The notes under the pieces are model-generated. The model saw only the letters and a program-made list of their open reading frames with translations. It searched no databases and was not told where the DNA came from. A program made the translations under genes and the position numbers. From Martelella mediterranea (lineage in GTDB: Bacteria > Pseudomonadota > Alphaproteobacteria > Rhizobiales > Rhizobiaceae), in NCBI RefSeq assembly GCF_021021415.1, contig NZ_JAINWJ010000010.1:124001-188000 (forward strand): a stretch of DNA of 64,000 nt, written 5' to 3'. How positions within the stretch are numbered: the first letter of the stretch is position 1; each line of letters opens with the position of its first letter. Shown piece by piece: positions 10,248-18,885 of the stretch.

Positions 10248-10530
10248 CCTTGTTACTCCTTCTTACCGAAATGAAGCGCGGCAGATCGTCGCGCCACACG
10301 AATACGCCGGTATAACAACGCCCGTCGACCAGGCCGATAACCTTGAACCGTTCTTCGCCATCGATCAGGCGGATAGACGGTACGATAAGGTGATCAATAT
10401 CCTCGAATATACGGTCCCCGAACGCGAGCGGCAGACCGTGCTTCTTCCTGTTGATGGCGTCCTTGGCAGGGTCGAAGCGCTGAACCAAGCAAGGATTATA
10501 CGGAAATTCCGTATTTACTGCAACTGACAT
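10216..10530 (-). CDS. brnT: BrnT family toxin (RelE-like fold ribonuclease)
   Basis: A 104-aa protein matching the BrnT family: FDPAKDAINRKKHGL at residues 19-33, then FEDIDHLIV, DGEERFKVIGLVDGRCYTGVFVW and the closing ISVRRSNKGEERSY. BrnT proteins are translation-inhibiting RNases neutralised by an adjacent DNA-binding antitoxin. The gene is convergent with ureC and divergent from the peroxiredoxin gene. Two perfect palindromes flank its start codon and may be operators. Activity is inferred, not shown. Confidence 0.82.
   Translation of the reverse strand: MSVAVNTEFPYNPCLVQRFDPAKDAINRKKHGLPLAFGDRIFEDIDHLIVPSIRLIDGEERFKVIGLVDGRCYTGVFVWRDDLPRFISVRRSNKGEERSYRLES
10498..10514. promoter_or_regulatory. 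Perfect 17-bp palindrome inside the first codons of brnT
   Basis: ATACGGAA-A-TTCCGTAT, two perfect 8-base arms around one base. It covers about codons 6 to 11 of brnT. Its position downstream of the start codon suits an autoregulatory operator bound by the antitoxin or toxin-antitoxin complex, though a chance or RNA-level hairpin role is possible. Confidence 0.45.
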
Positions 10531-10538
10531 TGCTACCC

Positions 10539-10553
10539 ATGCGCTCAGCGCAT
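10539..10553. promoter_or_regulatory. Perfect 15-bp palindrome upstream of brnT
   Basis: ATGCGCT-C-AGCGCAT, two perfect 7-base arms, located 9 to 23 bp upstream of the brnT start. A further half-like ATGCG lies at about 10560. It lies in the 140-bp region between divergent brnT and the peroxiredoxin gene, so it could control either. Its sequence is unrelated to the 10498-10514 palindrome. Confidence 0.45.
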
Positions 10554-10670
10554 ACCCGCTATGCGTTTACCCCTAATCGGGCTTGCCGGCCTTTGATTCC
10601 CGGTCTGGAATCGTTAAATTCAGGCCAAGCTTGAAGCAACAAATTTCCAAGACTGAGCAAGGAGATCGCC

Positions 10671-11210
10671 ATGATCGGCCGTAAAGTTCCGAACGTCACC
10701 TTCCGCACCCGCGTCCGCGATGAAAGCATCGAGGGGCCGAACCCGTTCCGCTGGCAGGACATGACTTCGAACGATTATTTCAAGGGCAAGCGCGTCGTGC
10801 TGTTTTCGCTGCCGGGCGCCTTCACCCCGACCTGCTCGACCTATCAGCTTCCCGATTTCGAAAAGCTGTTCCCCGAGTTTCAGGCTCAGGGCATCGACGA
10901 CATCTACTGCATGTCGGTCAATGACGCCTTCGTCATGAACGCCTGGGCCAAGGGCCAGAATCTCGAGCACGTCAAGGTCATCCCGGACGGTTCCGGCGAG
11001 TTCACCCGCAAGATGGGCATGCTCGTCAACAAGGACAATCTCGGCTTCGGCATGCGCTCCTGGCGCTATGCCGCCATCATCAATGATGGCGTCGTCGAGC
11101 AGTGGTTCGAGGAAGAGGGCTTCTCCGACATGTGCGAGACCGACCCCTACAGCGTGTCCTCGCCGCAGAACATTCTCGAAAACCTGAAGCGCGAAGCCAA
11201 GGCCGCCTGA
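10671..11210 (+). CDS. Peroxiredoxin (Prx5-like)
   Basis: A cytoplasmic thiol peroxidase of 179 aa that reduces hydrogen peroxide and alkyl hydroperoxides. The peroxidatic cysteine is C55 in SLPGAFTPTCST, the Prx5/hybrid-Prx signature. C80 and C155 are other cysteines; C155 near the C-terminus is placed like the resolving cysteine of atypical 2-Cys Prx5 enzymes. It lacks a fused glutaredoxin domain. AAGGAG lies 7 bases before the ATG. It stands alone between the toxin-antitoxin pair and ureE and is followed by a terminator. Confidence 0.92.
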   Translation: MIGRKVPNVTFRTRVRDESIEGPNPFRWQDMTSNDYFKGKRVVLFSLPGAFTPTCSTYQLPDFEKLFPEFQAQGIDDIYCMSVNDAFVMNAWAKGQNLEHVKVIPDGSGEFTRKMGMLVNKDNLGFGMRSWRYAAIINDGVVEQWFEEEGFSDMCETDPYSVSSPQNILENLKREAKAA

Positions 11211-11239
11211 GGCCTTTCGGCCCGCTTCGATGGAAAGCG

Positions 11240-11270
11240 AGGGCGGTCGGCAACGGCCGCCCTTTTTCTT
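11240..11270 (+). terminator. Rho-independent terminator after the peroxiredoxin gene
   Basis: The stem AGGGCGG...CCGCCCT with a short loop is followed by TTTTTCTT. It lies 30 bp after the peroxiredoxin stop, so ureEFG probably have their own promoter in 11271-11379. Confidence 0.8.
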
Positions 11271-11379
11271 GCGTGGCGTGTCCCGGATGCGGCGATGCAC
11301 GCGCTTGCCAAGTGGCGCAATCTTGCTATGAAAGAAGGAGCGCCCGGCATCGTTACAGACCGGGCCGTCAGGGGAAAGC

Positions 11380-11850
11380 ATGCAGCGCGTTACCAGTTTC
11401 ATTCCCGCGGGCGAGGGCGGCGGCGTGGTCGCCGGCCGTGTCGAGCTGACGCATGACGGGCGGCATCTCCGCCGCAAGGCGCTGAAGCTTGAAGACGGTT
11501 CAAGCGTGATGCTCGACCTGAAGGAGGCTGTACTGTTTGCCACCGGCGATCGGCTGGTGCTGGAGGACGGAAGGACGATCGAGATCGTCGCCGCGCCCGA
11601 GGAACTTTACGTAATTCATGCGCATGACAACCTGCACTTGATCCAGCTCGCCTGGCATCTCGGCAATCGCCATCTGCCGGCGCAGATTGAGGAGGGCCGG
11701 ATCCTGATCCTGCGCGATCACGTGATCCGCCAGATGCTGGAAGGCCTCGGGGCCCATGTGCATGAGGTCGTCGAGCCGTTCCAGCCGGTGCGCGGCGCCT
11801 ATCACAGCGGACACGGAGACCATCACCATCACGGCCATCACCACGATTGA
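11380..11850 (+). CDS. ureE: Urease accessory nickel metallochaperone UreE
   Basis: Delivers nickel to the UreDFG-urease complex. It has 156 aa with the UreE peptide-binding N-terminal half and a metal-binding C-terminal half ([20 protein letters not shown], residues about 72-91). The C-terminus is histidine-rich ([15 protein letters not shown]), giving extra nickel-storage capacity as in Klebsiella-type UreE. The His-rich 3' end overlaps the probable 5' end of ureF in another frame. Confidence 0.95.
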   Translation: MQRVTSFIPAGEGGGVVAGRVELTHDGRHLRRKALKLEDGSSVMLDLKEAVLFATGDRLVLEDGRTIEIVAAPEELYVIHAHDNLHLIQLAWHLGNRHLPAQIEEGRILILRDHVIRQMLEGLGAHVHEVVEPFQPVRGAYHSGHGDHHHHGHHHD

Positions 11851-12520
11851 CGGCGGCGCCGTTTCGGGCGCCGCGCTTCTAAGGCTGTTGGCCTGGCTGT
11901 CGCCGGCCTTTCCGCTGGGCGGGTTTTCCTATTCCGGCGGGCTTGAGCGTGCGGCGCATGACCGGCTGCTGGAAGATGCGGATGACGTGGCCGCATGGCT
12001 CGCCGTCTCGCTTCGCCACGGGTTTCTATGGAATGACGCCGTGCTGTTGTGCGAGGCCCATCGCGCGGCGGGCGACCCGGAGCGGCTTGCCGCCACCGCC
12101 GCCCTTGCCGCGGCGCTGGCCGGTTCGCGCGAGCGCCACGCCGAAACGCTGGCGCTGGGCGCGGCCTTCGTCGCGGCCGCCGGCGCATGGTCCGCGCCTG
12201 GTGACGAAGCCTTGCCGCCGGAAACGCCGCTGCCGGTCGCCTTCGGCGCGATCGCCGCATCGCACGGCATTGGTCTCGAAGTGGCCTGTCAGGGCTATCT
12301 CCATGCCCAGGTGTCGCAGTATATTTCGGCCGCGATCCGGCTGTCGCTCGCGGGGCAGGTGGCCGGCCTTGCCGTGCTTTCCGGGCTGGAGCAGCCGATC
12401 CTCGACCAGGCGGCGCGGGCGGCGGCATCGACGCCGGATGATCTCGGCGGCTGCGCCTTCAGCGCCGATATCGCCGCTCTGCGTCACGAGATCCAGCATT
12501 CGCGGCTGTTCCGGTCGTAA
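11756..12520 (+). CDS. ureF: Urease accessory protein UreF
   Basis: Partner of UreD and UreG, proposed to gate GTP hydrolysis during nickel insertion. The conserved core begins at [24 protein letters not shown] (codons from about 11878) and continues through [21 protein letters not shown]. The start is unclear: the nearest upstream ATGs are 11756 and 11762, 90 bp inside ureE, and nothing conventional exists at the ureE stop; the in-frame candidates there are an ATT at 11846 and a TTG at 11888. The N-terminal residues as listed therefore include [10 protein letters not shown] encoded by the His-tail region and should be treated as provisional. The family call is firm. Confidence 0.9.
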   Translation: MCMRSSSRSSRCAAPITADTETITITAITTIDGGAVSGAALLRLLAWLSPAFPLGGFSYSGGLERAAHDRLLEDADDVAAWLAVSLRHGFLWNDAVLLCEAHRAAGDPERLAATAALAAALAGSRERHAETLALGAAFVAAAGAWSAPGDEALPPETPLPVAFGAIAASHGIGLEVACQGYLHAQVSQYISAAIRLSLAGQVAGLAVLSGLEQPILDQAARAAASTPDDLGGCAFSADIAALRHEIQHSRLFRS

Positions 12521-12536
12521 TGAACGAGGTAAGACA

Positions 12537-13148
12537 ATGAAATCCGAAAACGGTCCCCTGCGCGTCGGCATTGGCGGCCCGGTCGGCTCCGGCAAGACCG
12601 CGCTCACCGAAAAGCTGTGCAAGGCGTTGAGCCGCGACTATTCCGTCGCCGTGGTCACGAATGACATCTACACCCGCGAGGATGCCGAGGCGCTGGTGCG
12701 CATGCAGGCGCTCACCTCCGACCGGATCGTCGGCGTGGAGACCGGCGGCTGCCCGCATACCGCCATCCGCGAGGATGCGACGATCAACCTGCAGGCGATC
12801 GCCGGGTTGAACAGCCGCATCCCCGATCTCGATATCATCTTCATCGAATCCGGCGGTGACAACCTTGCCGCCACCTTCTCCCCGGACCTTGCCGATATCA
12901 CCATCTATGTGATTTCGGTCTGCCAGGGCGAGGAAATCCCGCGAAAGGGCGGTCCGGGGATTACCCGGTCGGACATGCTGGTGATCAACAAGAAGGATCT
13001 GGCACCCTATGTCGAGGTCGACCTCGATGTCATGGCGCGCGATTCCGAGCGCATGCGCAATGGCGGCCCGACGGTGTTCACCGACCTGAAGCGTGGCGAT
13101 GGCGTCGAAGCCGTCGCCGCCTTTTTGAAGGAGGCCGGCGGGCTGTAG
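12537..13148 (+). CDS. ureG: Urease accessory GTPase UreG
   Basis: SIMIBI-class GTPase of 203 aa that drives nickel delivery to urease. The P-loop [11 protein letters not shown] (residues about 12-22), the metal-binding Cys-Pro-His motif in [26 protein letters not shown] and the NKKDLAPYV base-recognition motif are all present. The start is the ATG at 12537, 16 bp after the ureF stop. Its 3' end faces the Crp/Fnr gene with only 4 bp between stops. Confidence 0.97.
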   Translation: MKSENGPLRVGIGGPVGSGKTALTEKLCKALSRDYSVAVVTNDIYTREDAEALVRMQALTSDRIVGVETGGCPHTAIREDATINLQAIAGLNSRIPDLDIIFIESGGDNLAATFSPDLADITIYVISVCQGEEIPRKGGPGITRSDMLVINKKDLAPYVEVDLDVMARDSERMRNGGPTVFTDLKRGDGVEAVAAFLKEAGGL

Positions 13149-13152
13149 CTGT

Positions 13153-13839
13153 CTATAGACGCTTCAGCGCCTCGATATCGGTGATTTCGATCGTCCGGCC
13201 GTGGACATTGACGCCGAGTGTCTTGAGCGTGCCGAAGGCGCGCGACAGGGCTTCCGGGGCAAGGCCGAGCTTGCCGGCAAGCAGGCTCTTGCGGCAGGCA
13301 AGACGGAAGGTGACGGGCTCGGTGTCTTCCGGACACTGGTCGAGAAGGTAGTGCGCCACGCGTTGCAGCGCTGTATTGAGCCGGTCATCGGCCACGCAGT
13401 CGACGGCTTCCCGCAATTGCGCCGACAGCGAAATGGCAAGCACACGCGCCAGGCTGCCGTCGTCATTATTGGCGAGTTCCCGCACTTTGGCGAGGTCATA
13501 GCACACCAGCGTTGCATTTTCGGCGGCCTGGGCGCTGTAGCGGCAGGCGTCACCGCCGAAAACCAGTTCGTCCCCGAACGTGTCGCCTGGCCCGCAGATA
13601 CGGATGTCTGCCTCGCGGCCTTCATGGTTCTGTCTGAACAGCCGGACAAAGCCGGTCACGACGCTGTAAAAATGCCGCGCGTCATCCCCCTCTACAAACA
13701 GGATGTCGGGCGGTGTGACGTTGACGAAGGTGGCGCATTCCATCAGCCTGTTAACCGTCGTCATGTCCGCCGCGGCCGTCAGGCCGGTTGCGATGAACTG
13801 TGCTTTCCTGCGCTCGCTCACATTGATGGTCGTGTTCAC
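13153..13839 (-). CDS. Crp/Fnr family transcriptional regulator
   Basis: About 228 aa: an N-terminal cyclic-nucleotide-binding-like beta barrel (residues about 25-145; ILFVEGDDARHFYSVVTGFVRLFR) and a C-terminal winged helix (about 165-228; LACRKSLLAGKLGLAPEALSRAFGTL). The N-terminus lacks the FNR cysteine cluster, so it is more like DNR/NnrR or FixK than oxygen-sensing FNR; the effector is unknown. I prefer the GTG at 13839, preceded by GGGAGG at good spacing, over the GTG at 13908. An FNR-type box lies upstream. It converges on ureG and need not regulate urease. Confidence 0.87.
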   Translation of the reverse strand: MNTTINVSERRKAQFIATGLTAAADMTTVNRLMECATFVNVTPPDILFVEGDDARHFYSVVTGFVRLFRQNHEGREADIRICGPGDTFGDELVFGGDACRYSAQAAENATLVCYDLAKVRELANNDDGSLARVLAISLSAQLREAVDCVADDRLNTALQRVAHYLLDQCPEDTEPVTFRLACRKSLLAGKLGLAPEALSRAFGTLKTLGVNVHGRTIEITDIEALKRL

Positions 13840-13938
13840 TGTCCCGCCTCCCATGGCGTGGCTATGATGGTGTGTCTGCACGAAACGGTTCCTTCGCATC
13901 TCGCCCACCGCATTCCGGTCCGAAAGAAAGCGGCCGTC

Positions 13939-13957
13939 ATCGTCAAGTTATGACGAT
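13939..13957. promoter_or_regulatory. Inverted repeat upstream of the Crp/Fnr gene
   Basis: ATCGTCA-AGTTA-TGACGAT, 7-bp perfect arms with a 5-bp spacer, about 100 bp upstream of the proposed start of the Crp/Fnr gene. It is adjacent to the FNR-type box and may be a binding site for a second regulator. Confidence 0.4.
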
Positions 13958-13972
13958 CACGATGCAAAAGGT

Positions 13973-13986
13973 TTGATTTCAATCAA
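13973..13986. promoter_or_regulatory. FNR/DNR-type box
   Basis: TTGATTTCAATCAA is a perfect dyad TTGAT-N4-ATCAA, the consensus half-sites of Fnr, FixK, Dnr and NnrR proteins. It lies 134 bp upstream of the GTG at 13839 and 65 bp upstream of the alternative start at 13908. Autoregulation or control by another Fnr-like protein is likely. The rest of 13840-14115 has no credible gene. Confidence 0.75.
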
Positions 13987-14115
13987 GCGATGACGGCGCT
14001 GGTCTGAAGAAGACGCGGCGAAGAGCGGCTCCGAGGTGGCCGCATGTCCGATATCGCGGCAAGCGCAGCCTGGCGTGTCGCGCGGAGCGGGTATGTCCGG
14101 AGCGGGCTTGAAGCA

Positions 14116-14144
14116 CGAAGGCCGGCGCAAACGGCCGGCCTTCG
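14116..14144 (-). terminator. Hairpin terminator of the RND operon
   Basis: A 10-bp perfect stem CGAAGGCCGG/CCGGCCTTCG with a 9-base loop lies 22 bp beyond the stop of the efflux gene on the minus strand. The U-tract is weak, so it may be partly Rho-assisted. Confidence 0.6.
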
Positions 14145-14166
14145 TCTATCTTGTCCGGCAGGCGCG

Positions 14167-17100
14167 TTACGCCATGCCGCGCTTGGACAGGTTGTCGCGA
14201 TCGCCTTCCAGGGTCTCCACTCGCTCCTCGAGTCTCGCGAGTTTCGCCCGATTGGCCTCGCTCATTCGTCCGGCGGTTTCGGCGGTGTAGACCACGTCAT
14301 TGGGGTCCGCCTTGCCGATGAATCGGCTGAAGGCCCAGCGCAGCAGGCGCGCCAGATCATCCATGATCATGAAGAAGGCGGGGACCACCAGCAGCGACAG
14401 CGCGGTGGAGACGATGATGCCGCCGATCACCGCGATCGCCATCGGCGCGCGGAAGGACGAGCCTTCGCCGACGCCAAGCGCCGCCGGCAGCATGCCCGCC
14501 GACATCGCGATCGAGGTCATGATGATCGGCCGCGCGCGCTTGCGCCCGGCCTCCACCAGCGCCTGACGCCGGTCGAGTCCGTGCCAGATCGCCTCCTTGG
14601 CGAAGTCCACCAGCAGGATCGCGTTCTTTGTCACGATCCCCATCAGCATCAGGAGCCCGATCAGCACCGGCATCGAGATCGGATTGTCGGTGACGATCAG
14701 CGCGATCGCCACTCCGCCCAGCGCCAATGGCAGCGAGAACAGGATGGTGAACGGCTGGATCACGTCCTTGAACAACAGGATCAGCACCGCCAGCACCAGG
14801 AACAGGCCGAGCATCATCGCGTTCATGAAGCTCTGCTGCATTTCGGCAAGGATCTTGGCGTCGCCGCTTTCGGCAAGCGTCACGCTTGCGGGTAGGTCGG
14901 TGCTGTCAACGATCTCGCGGAACTTCGCCGTCGCCGGATCGAGCGCGACGCCCGGTGGCAGGTTGGCCCCGATCGAGACCACGCGATGGCGGTCATAGCG
15001 CTGCACTGTGCTGACGCCCTCGGAATAGTCGACGTCGGCGACGACCGAGAGCGGCACCATTTCGCCCGATGCGGTCTTGATCTTCAGCGCCCGGATCGCG
15101 GCAAGGTCGCGCCTGAGTTCCAGATCGGTGCGCACCCGCACCGGGATCAGGCGGTTGTCGAGCGAGATTTTCGCCAGATTGGCGTCGACATCGCCGACGG
15201 TCGCCACCCGCACCGTTTCGGAAATCTGCGCCGGGGTGATGCCGAGCCGGGCCGCGATTTCCTTCTTCGGCCGGATTTTCAGTTCCGGACGCGGCAGCGC
15301 GCCTTCGGAGGAAACCTTGTCCAGCATCGGTTCGGCCCTGAGCTTCGCTTCCAGTATGGCGACGGCTTCCTGCAGGTCCTCTTCATTGTCGGAGAGGAAG
15401 TTGAACTCGATATCGCGCTGTCCGCGGTCGTTGAGCTTGGTGATTCGAAGGTCGGGAATGTCGGACAGGCCTGCAAGGATTTCCTGCTCGATCTGCCATT
15501 GCGGGATTTCACGCCCCGATGGCGGGATTTTCGGGAGATATTGGCCGATCAGCGGCAAGCCGCCGAGCATATCGTTGACCAGCGCTTCCGGCAGCGAATG
15601 CGCAAGCTTGCCGAGCGTGACCGTGATGGTGGCCCGGCGATATTCGAGGTCGCCCAGCGGCGAGGAGCCACCCAGCACGGTAACGTCCTCGACGCCGTCA
15701 TAGCCTTCGATCCGCTCGGCGATCAGGTCGGTCATTTTCTCGGTGTCGGAAAGCCGCGCATTCGGCGGCAGTTCCACCGAGAGCACGATGCGCGAGGCGT
15801 CTTCCGGCGGGATGAAGCTGCCGGGAATGCGCGCCATGAAGAACAGCGAGACCGCGAGAACGCCGATCGCGGCCACCAGCGTGGCATAACGCCATTTCGT
15901 GGTCCAGCGCACGGCAGCGGTATAGCTGCGCATGATCCGGCCATCATTGTGCTCGGCGTCTTCCTTGTGCTTGTGCTTGCTGGGCTTCAGCATATAGGCC
16001 GCCATCACCGGGGTGATCAGGCGGGCGACGACCAGCGAGAAGAACACGGCGAACGCCACCGTCAGGCCGAACTGGATGAAGTACTGGCCCGGAATGCCCG
16101 GCATGAACGACACCGGTACGAACACGGCGATGATGGTGAAGCTCGTCGCGATCACCGCAAGGCCGATCTCGTCGGCCGCCTCGAGCGCCGCGCGATAGGG
16201 CGTCTTGCCCATATTGATGTGGCGCTCGATGTTCTCGACCTCCACGATCGCGTCATCGACGAGAATGCCGGTCGCCAGCGTCAGCGAAATCAGGCTCACA
16301 AGATTGAGGGAGAAGCCGAGCATGTCCATGATCCAGAAGGTCGGGATCACCGAAAGCGGCAGGGCGACAGCGGCAATCAGCGTCGCCCGCCAGTTATGCA
16401 GGAACAGGAACACGACGATGATGGCGAGCAGCGCGCCCTCATACAGCGTGTCCATCGCGGCGGTGTAGTTGCCCTTGGTGAAGTAGACGGCGTCATCGAT
16501 CAGCGAGATCGAGACATAAGGGTTTTCCGCCCGCACCTCGTCCAGCGCCTCGGCCACCGCGTCGGCAACCGTCACTTCGCTGGCACCCTTGGAGCGGAAC
16601 ACGCCGAAGGAGACGACAGGCTCGCCGCCGTGGCGCGCGAAGGTGCGCGGCTCCTCATAGGTATCCGTGACCGTGCCGAGATCGGAAAGCCGGGCGTACC
16701 GGCCGCCGCCGAGCGCGATCGTGGTGTTGGCGAGATCGGAGACGCTGCGGCTGTCGCCAAGCGTGCGGATCGCCTGTTCCGAGCCGCCGACCTGGCCGCG
16801 GCCCGAGCCGACATCGGCATTGGTCTGGCGTAGCTGCGCGTTCACCTCCGAGGCGGTGATGCCATAGCTTGCCAGCTTGTCGGCATTAAGCGAGACCTGG
16901 ATCTCGCGGTCCGCGCCGCCATAACGGTCGACCCGGCCGACGCCTTTGATGCCCTGCAGCGCGCGCTCCACCTTGTCGTCGACGAACCAGGACAGTTCCT
17001 CCAGCGACATGTTGGGGGAGGAGACGGCGAAGGTCTGGATCGCCTGACCTTCCACATCGATCTTGCGCACCACGGGGTCTTCGGCGGTGGCGGGCAGATC

Positions 17101-17451
17101 GGAGCGGATATTGTCGATCGCGTCCTTGACGTCGCGCAGCGCCTCGTCGGGGCTCACTTCCATGCGGAACAGAACCGAGGTCGTCGAGATGCCGTCCGTC
17201 ACCGTCGAGTTCAACTCGTCGACGCCGGTGACGCTTGCGATCGCGTCCTCGATCTTCTTGGTCACCTGCATTTCAAGCTCGGCGGGGGCGGCCCCCGACT
17301 GCGCCACGGTGACGGCGACGACCGGCACGTCGATATTCGGAAAGCGCGTGACCGGCATGTCCTTGAAGGCCTGCAGGCCCAAAAACAGCAGCAGCCCCAT
17401 CGCCAGAAGCGGCGCGACAGGATTTCGGATCGCCCAGGCTGAAAAATTCAT
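14167..17451 (-). CDS. RND efflux pump inner-membrane transporter (AcrB/HAE1 family)
   Basis: A proton-driven efflux transporter of 1094 aa. Proton-relay residues are visible: the aspartate pair in LATGILVDDAIVEVENIERH (TM4) and the lysine in MGIVTKNAILLVDFAKEA (TM10). Two large periplasmic porter loops and the 12-helix layout follow the HAE1 pattern. The protein is some 50 residues longer than AcrB, with a C-terminal cytoplasmic tail (last 40 residues) that is charged and coiled-coil-like (LARLEERVETLEGDRDNL). It is downstream of its adaptor gene by 11 bp. The substrate is unknown; an outer-membrane channel gene is not present in the window. Confidence 0.93.
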   Translation of the reverse strand: MNFSAWAIRNPVAPLLAMGLLLFLGLQAFKDMPVTRFPNIDVPVVAVTVAQSGAAPAELEMQVTKKIEDAIASVTGVDELNSTVTDGISTTSVLFRMEVSPDEALRDVKDAIDNIRSDLPATAEDPVVRKIDVEGQAIQTFAVSSPNMSLEELSWFVDDKVERALQGIKGVGRVDRYGGADREIQVSLNADKLASYGITASEVNAQLRQTNADVGSGRGQVGGSEQAIRTLGDSRSVSDLANTTIALGGGRYARLSDLGTVTDTYEEPRTFARHGGEPVVSFGVFRSKGASEVTVADAVAEALDEVRAENPYVSISLIDDAVYFTKGNYTAAMDTLYEGALLAIIVVFLFLHNWRATLIAAVALPLSVIPTFWIMDMLGFSLNLVSLISLTLATGILVDDAIVEVENIERHINMGKTPYRAALEAADEIGLAVIATSFTIIAVFVPVSFMPGIPGQYFIQFGLTVAFAVFFSLVVARLITPVMAAYMLKPSKHKHKEDAEHNDGRIMRSYTAAVRWTTKWRYATLVAAIGVLAVSLFFMARIPGSFIPPEDASRIVLSVELPPNARLSDTEKMTDLIAERIEGYDGVEDVTVLGGSSPLGDLEYRRATITVTLGKLAHSLPEALVNDMLGGLPLIGQYLPKIPPSGREIPQWQIEQEILAGLSDIPDLRITKLNDRGQRDIEFNFLSDNEEDLQEAVAILEAKLRAEPMLDKVSSEGALPRPELKIRPKKEIAARLGITPAQISETVRVATVGDVDANLAKISLDNRLIPVRVRTDLELRRDLAAIRALKIKTASGEMVPLSVVADVDYSEGVSTVQRYDRHRVVSIGANLPPGVALDPATAKFREIVDSTDLPASVTLAESGDAKILAEMQQSFMNAMMLGLFLVLAVLILLFKDVIQPFTILFSLPLALGGVAIALIVTDNPISMPVLIGLLMLMGIVTKNAILLVDFAKEAIWHGLDRRQALVEAGRKRARPIIMTSIAMSAGMLPAALGVGEGSSFRAPMAIAVIGGIIVSTALSLLVVPAFFMIMDDLARLLRWAFSRFIGKADPNDVVYTAETAGRMSEANRAKLARLEERVETLEGDRDNLSKRGMA

Positions 17452-17462
17452 CGCTCAGATCC

Positions 17463-18650
17463 TCAGTTGGACGCCGTGGTGGAGGCAGGCACCGGGTTGA
17501 TGCGGTCGCCGGCGCGCACATAGGCGCCGGCCTTGGCCACCACCTGGTCGCCTTCGGCAAGCCCGCTTGTGATCTGAACGGTTTCGCCGTCCTGAATACC
17601 GGTCTCCACGTCAACGACTTCAACAATACCGTCCTTGACGCGGCGCACCGTGGCGCTGCCCTGGCTGATATTGACCGCCGTCAGCGGCAGGGCGAGGTCG
17701 TCCGCCTGCTTGGTGATGATTTCGGCGCTGGCATACATGCCCGAGCGCGCGCTTTCCGGATTGTCGATGCTGATGAACACATCGGCAAGCCGGGTGGCGT
17801 CGTTGACGATCGGCGAGACCAGGCGCACCGTGCCCATGATCGGCGCACCGGCGCCGACGAGCTCGATTTTCGCCTTCTGGCCTGCTTCGACCTTCATGAC
17901 CGAATCTTCCGGCACCTGCGCCACGAGCTCGATCGCGCCGTCCTCGATGATGGTGAACATCGGGCTGGCCGACCCGCTGGCGATGGCGCCGATACGGGCG
18001 TTCTTGTCGAAAATCACGCCAGAGACCGGCGCCTTGATATTGGTGCGCTCAAGACGCAGCGCGATGTCGTCGATCTGCGCCTCGGTGACCGCGATCTCGG
18101 CGTGGGCGACCGAGATGGCCTCGCGGGCGGCCGCCGCGCTGGCATCGGCGCGTAATGCTTCAGTTTCGGCCTGCTCCAGCGCCGAAGTCGAGACGGAGCC
18201 GTTGTCGGCGAGCCTTTGGGTGCGCTCGAACTGGCGGCGCGCGTCGGTCTGGGCGGCTTCACTGGCGGTCAGCTGCGCCTTGAGCTGCGCCAGGCTCGCT
18301 TCGGCCCTGGCCTTGTTCGCCTGCAGGCTGCTGCGCTCCAGCTCCAGCATGTCGGTGCGCAGGGTCGCAAGCACCGCGCCGGCCTCGACCCGGTCGCCGA
18401 TCTCGGCCTTTATGGTCTCGATTGAAAGCCCCTCAAGCAGCGGCTGCACGAAGACTTCCTCAACCGGGCGGATGGTGCCGGTTGCCAGCACAATTTCGGT
18501 CAGCGGCTTTACCGTTGCATCGGTGACCACGATGGCGGGAAGGGAGACGGCCGGCTCGGCAGAGGCCTCGGCATCTGCGGCAAGGGAGGGTGCTGCGGCA
18601 AGTGCGATGAGCACGGCGGTCGCGGCGGCAAGGCGGGTCGGTTTCGGCAT
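17463..18650 (-). CDS. RND efflux periplasmic adaptor (membrane fusion protein)
   Basis: Bridges the RND transporter to an outer-membrane channel; 395 aa. A signal peptide (MPKPTRLAAATAVLIALAAA...SLA) ends near residue 25. Then come a lipoyl/barrel half (EVFVQPLLEGLSIETIKAEIGDRVEAG), an alpha-helical hairpin (about residues 105-190, alanine- and glutamine-rich) and the second lipoyl half (TNIKAPVSGVIFDKNARIG). The ATG at 18650 is chosen because it begins the signal peptide; the open frame to 18725 adds unsupported residues. No lipobox cysteine is visible, so it is anchored by other means or soluble. Confidence 0.92.
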   Translation of the reverse strand: MPKPTRLAAATAVLIALAAAPSLAADAEASAEPAVSLPAIVVTDATVKPLTEIVLATGTIRPVEEVFVQPLLEGLSIETIKAEIGDRVEAGAVLATLRTDMLELERSSLQANKARAEASLAQLKAQLTASEAAQTDARRQFERTQRLADNGSVSTSALEQAETEALRADASAAAAREAISVAHAEIAVTEAQIDDIALRLERTNIKAPVSGVIFDKNARIGAIASGSASPMFTIIEDGAIELVAQVPEDSVMKVEAGQKAKIELVGAGAPIMGTVRLVSPIVNDATRLADVFISIDNPESARSGMYASAEIITKQADDLALPLTAVNISQGSATVRRVKDGIVEVVDVETGIQDGETVQITSGLAEGDQVVAKAGAYVRAGDRINPVPASTTASN

Positions 18651-18885
18651 GTAAAGTACCCCAGTCGGCCGGGAGGAGGCCGGTTCCTCGTGAGCAATCG
18701 TCCCGCGCGAATGGCGGACTTCCAAGCTCGTTTACGTGTCGCGCCGGGCGGTCGGATTGCCGCCATGGCAAAAACTCAATCTGGCAATCGCGAGAGCGGC
18801 CCCCGGGGCCTGCGTCGTCGCGTCGTGCGGCAGTTCGTCATAAACCCGGCATTTTTCAAGATGGCTTCGCGCATAAAGCCGCATT

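Noticed and set aside
14986-16833. 615-codon open frame antisense to the RND transporter gene
   Set aside because: Same reason: shadow of a well-supported coding sequence, no recognisable protein features.
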